Shown here piece after piece: positions 56,446 to 60,000 of a stretch of 60,000 bases of DNA. The stretch's first letter is position 1. The number at the start of each line of letters is the position of its first letter. The notes beneath the pieces were generated by a model. It saw only the letters and a list, made by a program, of their open reading frames with translations. It ran no database searches and was not told the origin of the DNA. The translations under genes were made by a program, and so were the position numbers. Source of the stretch: Bolinopsis microptera (Eukaryota; Ctenophora; Tentaculata; Lobata; Bolinopsidae); assembly GCF_026151205.1 (NCBI RefSeq), contig NC_087074.1:2358001-2418000 (forward strand), in the 5' to 3' direction.

Positions 56446-56858
56446 TGTGGACCACTACCAACTACTTTTTGCTTTTGAAAATGCTCTACAACTATTGAAT
56501 ATTTATAACTGTTATATAATATATAACGTCATCTGACAATCATTATCATTAGTCTACAATCTAACTGTTTTGCTGAGGGGGAGTATTAAATGCTTTACAT
56601 TAAAATATTTACAACATACAAAATCTAAAATCATCAACACGGTTAGACTTAGTTAATATCATGGACAATTTGATATACATCTATTTCGTTGTAATATCTT
56701 CACATTTGCTTTATCTTATTATTATAATTAAGTACAGTAGGATACATTTCGAGAAAGAAAGGTTGGTCCGATTATATTATATTAACAAAAGTCACGTCCA
56801 TCAGGGATTCTGTGGAGTCGAAAAAGGTACACGGCCGCTGTCTGGTGCTGCTGGCTCG

Positions 56859-59337
56859 ATCTTACTAATTCGCTCGCCCAAAAATTTGGTGGTTTTCGCC
56901 ACCAGCCACGATACGTCGTTACCCGGGGACCCCAGGCTATTATGTTCATTAACATAGAATAGAGATTAGGCGGAATGACAGGCTGAGCGCGGCCCAGTAA
57001 GATACGTCGATACTTAGTGAAACGACAATGCACAATGGGGGTCACGACGTGATACAACACACGTGCGTATGCATATGCCGCGCAGCGCACATCTATTGAT
57101 CGAGTACATTGAACTCACATAATCCGTCCTTGGTTTTGTTTGTGGTTTTGTTGCGCGTGCGATTAACCATTAACTACATTGTTAATTGTACATAATATTT
57201 ACACTGTGCTGTACTGTAGAATAAATGTTATTCTCGATACATTATTCTTAGTATCATTTGTTTAGTTCCTTCAAAAATCAAATGACCCTTGAAAATCGGT
57301 CAAATTGGTGGACAATCTTCACTGGCCCAAATAATGGCGCCAATGATTGTTAATTACTTGTTCATGTCTCCACAAAATGGGTTCAAGCGGCCGGCGTTAA
57401 TGGATATTGGATACGCCGAATTGGAGCTAAATAAGTAATCTTTCAAGAATTAAGATGTGGTTAACAAGTGTATGACGTCATTACTAACAACGTATGACGT
57501 CATACACGTGTGCTGGAGCCTACACGACCAGATCACCACAGCACACAGGTTTAAAGGGGGTACATGACATCATAAGAGCATAAGACTGGCCGTTGTCCTG
57601 ATCCTTATTACTTTATTACTGTCTATTACACCATCGCGTTACAAATGTAACACGATACCTTTATTGATACTCCTTTATTCTTAGTAATCGGGGGTTATTT
57701 CTTACGCTTCGTTTTTAGTTCCGGGTTCATTGTGGGTTGTGAGGCACTCCGATAATGTTACTTTAGTGTTCAGTTCATTTTTTGTCTTGAATAGTATTGA
57801 GTATCATGGGCAGCCGCATTCCTTTGTGGAGGACGGCCCGTTGTCATGTATATTGACTGCTGTTATATATTAAACATCTGGAGCATATTCTATTACTTGT
57901 GAGTCATAACAGTTAACACTGGTGATTACTTGTGTAAAGTGTTACAGGCTGTGAGGCCGTCCTTTTGTAAGTCTCATACCTACACGCATACCCACACTAT
58001 ATGACGTGTAGATGTGTGTTATCTTCCGTCAATCACTTAGATACACACAACACACACTTCAGACACAAAATAATCGAATTTGTTTCCTCCCCACACGATT
58101 GCAGGTCCCCCTCCGGACACACACACATCCCGCTTATAACATCATCATTCCATATAAGGAATAATGAGGACCGTTGCTTCTTATAATGCCTGTTCTACCG
58201 TTATTCTTTGAACATGAGCCTCACATATGTGTACATTGTGTGTTTTGGTTGTGGACTCTTCTTGCATGTGCTCTCTCTCTCACACGATCAAGGTACACAC
58301 TTTCCGTTCGTACACACTTTGTGTAGAAACTTGGTTCCGGTGTGATGTTTGTTTTGGCGGGAGAGAGAGAGAGAGAGAGCGGTGATTTTCAGTTATTTCG
58401 CTACATGTTAGTTTTGTAGTACATGCTCTTGCTCTCACGTGTAGTCGAATAGGCTCCGTAGTTATCTTATGTTACATAACGTTTAGTTTACTACCACTGA
58501 ACTGAGTGGTCTGTAACTGTTTGTTACATTACTTATAAACCTTGAGGCTGAACTGAGATTTCTTCGTTTGTTTGAGATGTAGGTCGGTTCATAAACTAGT
58601 TGTGACTGTTTAGATTGGATTAGCAGCTCGCTGTCCTCATTTTAAACTTTCGTCTGTATGATCAGCTAGCTTTATTTGTCCATGATCAGTCCAAAGGGCC
58701 ACCTTTTTCCATAGCAATCATGTTGAGTAATGAGAGTAGGTATCATTATTAGCTATGTAATATGGAATGTGAGGTATCCACATCATAATGTTAATCGTAT
58801 CAATATTCAATACTAGTCCCTCGGTCACAGTAATTTATGGACAGATCCCCCCTATCTGATTTGTTGACTAAACGTGTACACTCTACACTCACAGAGCAAA
58901 TCCTCCAGAGCTTTAGTCCAAATCACACAATTACCCACACAAATATTTTTTGTGCTTGGTATGTGAATTTTGTTAGCGGCCCCTAATCAGATTTCAAGGA
59001 TCGTGTAGTAGGGAAATTGGAGCATGGGTGTGTATAAACTATTTTATTTTTAGAATCTATAATTTTGGAAACTATAATAATAAAAATTAGATCTAGTTCG
59101 ATTCAAGTATAGTTCTACACTAACCCTAGTTTCATTGTTCCTTTAGGAAAACCTTTTTTTGAATTAACTATGTTAAGATTTATCGCAAATTCTTTTGTTG
59201 TACAATTACTACATTGTTTCTTTTTTCTTCGCCAAAAGTGAAATTATTAAATTGTGTCTCACACATTGTAGCCACATCTGCAATAACATGACCTCATTTT
59301 GCCTGTACTACCATACTTATTGCTGCACACCGTGATA
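56859..59337. other. Non-coding DNA, no gene recognised
   Basis: Two TGACGTCA sites (57473-57502), a (GA)n tract (58358-58378) and GC-poor sequence. Open frames are short and have no recognised domain or splice context. Confidence 0.45.
57473..57502. promoter_or_regulatory. Pair of palindromic CRE-type sites
   Basis: TGACGTCA at 57473-57480 and 57495-57502, each embedded in GTATGACGTCAT or the like. The consensus CREB/ATF site is TGACGTCA. No adjacent gene start is visible, so a role is only possible. Confidence 0.35.
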
Positions 59338-59344
59338 TTACTGT

Positions 59345-59938
59345 CTCACAGTGAGCACTGCCTCCCCCAACACAGTGAGCACTGCCTCCCCCAACCCAGT
59401 GAGCACTGCCTCCCCCAACCCAGTGAGCACTGCCTCCCCCAACACAGTGAGCACTGCCTCCCCCAACCCAGTGAACACTGCCTCCCCCAACCCAGTGAGC
59501 ACTGCCTCCCCCAACACAGTGAGCACTGCCTCCCCCAACCCAGTGAGCACTGCCTCCCCCAACCCAGTGAGCACTGCCTCCCCCAACACAGTGAGCACTG
59601 CCTCCCCCAACCCAGTGAGCACTGCCTCCCCCAACCCAGTGAGCACTGCCTCCCCCTACACAGTGAGCACTGCCTCCCCCAACCCAGTGAGCACTGCCTC
59701 CCCCAACCCAGTGAGCACTGCCTCCCCCAACCCAGTGAGCACTGCCTCCCCCAACCCAGTGAGCACTGCCTCCCCCAACCCAGTGAACACTGCCTCCCCC
59801 TACCCAGTGAGCACTGCCTCCCCCAACACAGTGAGCACTGCCTCCCCCAACCCAGTGAGCACTGCCTCCCCCAACCCAGTGAGCACTGCCTCCCCCAACC
59901 CAGTGAGCACTGCCTCCCCTAACCCAGTGAGCACTGCC
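59345..59938 (+). repeat. 24-bp minisatellite, possibly a coding exon (STASPNPV repeat)
   Basis: About 25 units of AGTGAGCACTGCCTCCCCCA plus ACCC. The plus frame 59351-59992 reads STASPNPV or STASPNTV repeated and ends ISHLPQYYIITWSQ and TAA. It is preceded by an acceptor-like ATATTACTGTCTCACAG. This is the only long array in the window whose period is a multiple of three, and changes between units are substitutions that keep the frame. Against coding: the other strand and another frame are also open, and no neighbouring exon is recognised. If coding, it would be a Ser/Thr/Pro-rich, mucin-like stretch. Confidence 0.5.
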
Positions 59939-60000
59939 TCTACTGTTATTTCGCACCTACCTCAATATTACATTATAACCTGGTCCCAGTAAATGTTAAC

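Larger units (their letters stand above)
55577..56858 (-). mobile_element. Dispersed repeat R1, copy c, with two later insertions
   Basis: Reverse-complement copy of 9767-10733, ending at its 3' side with the doublet AAATTTGTTTCACT / AAATTTGTTTTACT. It is interrupted by an M2 element (55819-55906) and a MITE fragment (56312-56445), each with its own target duplication. The GCGCGCCGGGCCAGACC block near 56090-56110 replaces the sequence seen in copy b. Confidence 0.8.

Noticed and set aside
56782-57090. 102-codon minus-strand frame
   Set aside because: It overlaps the edge of repeat R1 copy c, has no recognisable motif and no splice context.
59294-59956. Minus-strand Gly-Ser-Ala-His-Trp-Val repeat frame
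   Set aside because: Complement of the 24-bp array. The plus frame has a better acceptor and a non-repeat end.

Overview
This window is eukaryotic nuclear DNA from an intron-rich animal. Coding sequence sits in short exons flanked by GT/AG introns. A tyrosine kinase (HRDLAARN, DFG), a kelch protein and a zinc-knuckle SR splicing factor can be assembled by phase-matched splicing. The rest is AT-rich and full of LINE relics, tRNA-derived SINE-like units, MITE-like elements and very large tandem arrays. The kinase and retroelement types fit an invertebrate, possibly a non-bilaterian such as a cnidarian or sponge, but the sequence alone does not fix the phylum. Nothing bacterial (operons, CRISPR, IS elements) is present.

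Layout. (1) 946-3047, + strand: the last four exons of a kelch-repeat gene whose 5' part lies outside the window. (2) 4.7-12.1 kb: a transposon graveyard. It holds an RNase H LINE relic on the minus strand, two small elements with TTGACGATGTCAA ends, a LINE reverse transcriptase split by two later insertions, a tRNA-like SINE head, a second 5'-truncated LINE, and a ~1 kb dispersed repeat seen three times in the window. (3) 12158-41689, + strand: one gene of about 16 exons encoding a PH domain, a long Ser/Pro/Tyr linker, a complete tyrosine kinase domain and a tail with three YxN motifs. Every junction is phase-compatible. Most of its 29.5 kb is tandem repeat: a 4.3 kb array of a 44-bp satellite and a ~15 kb array of TTAGTTACTAGT-type units, plus several smaller minisatellites, nearly one private repeat per intron. 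(4) 42877-48291, - strand: an SRSF7/9G8-like gene (RRM, Gly run, CCHC knuckle, long RS domain) with two tandem alternative first exons and a retroelement in intron 2. (5) 48.3-52.2 kb: no gene seen, with nested inverted repeats. (6) 52260-55387: a 3.1 kb element with ~1 kb inverted arms and a 9-bp target duplication. (7) 55.4-59.3 kb: the third copy of the dispersed repeat with two smaller elements inserted, then unassigned DNA. (8) 59.34-59.94 kb: a 24-bp in-frame repeat that may be coding.

The three genes are independent functions. The kinase and the SR gene converge tail to tail, with candidate poly(A) signals about 0.9 kb apart. The most unusual items are the PH-docking-linker-kinase architecture, satellite arrays that supply splice sites of that gene, duplicated splice donors, the duplicated RRM first exon of the SR gene, and the family of small mobile elements with shared ends.

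Limits. All gene models are read by eye from splice consensus, phase and protein motifs. No transcript or database was consulted. Kinase residue numbers assume that one missing base in the PH exon is present and that the optional exon 13957-14106 is skipped.
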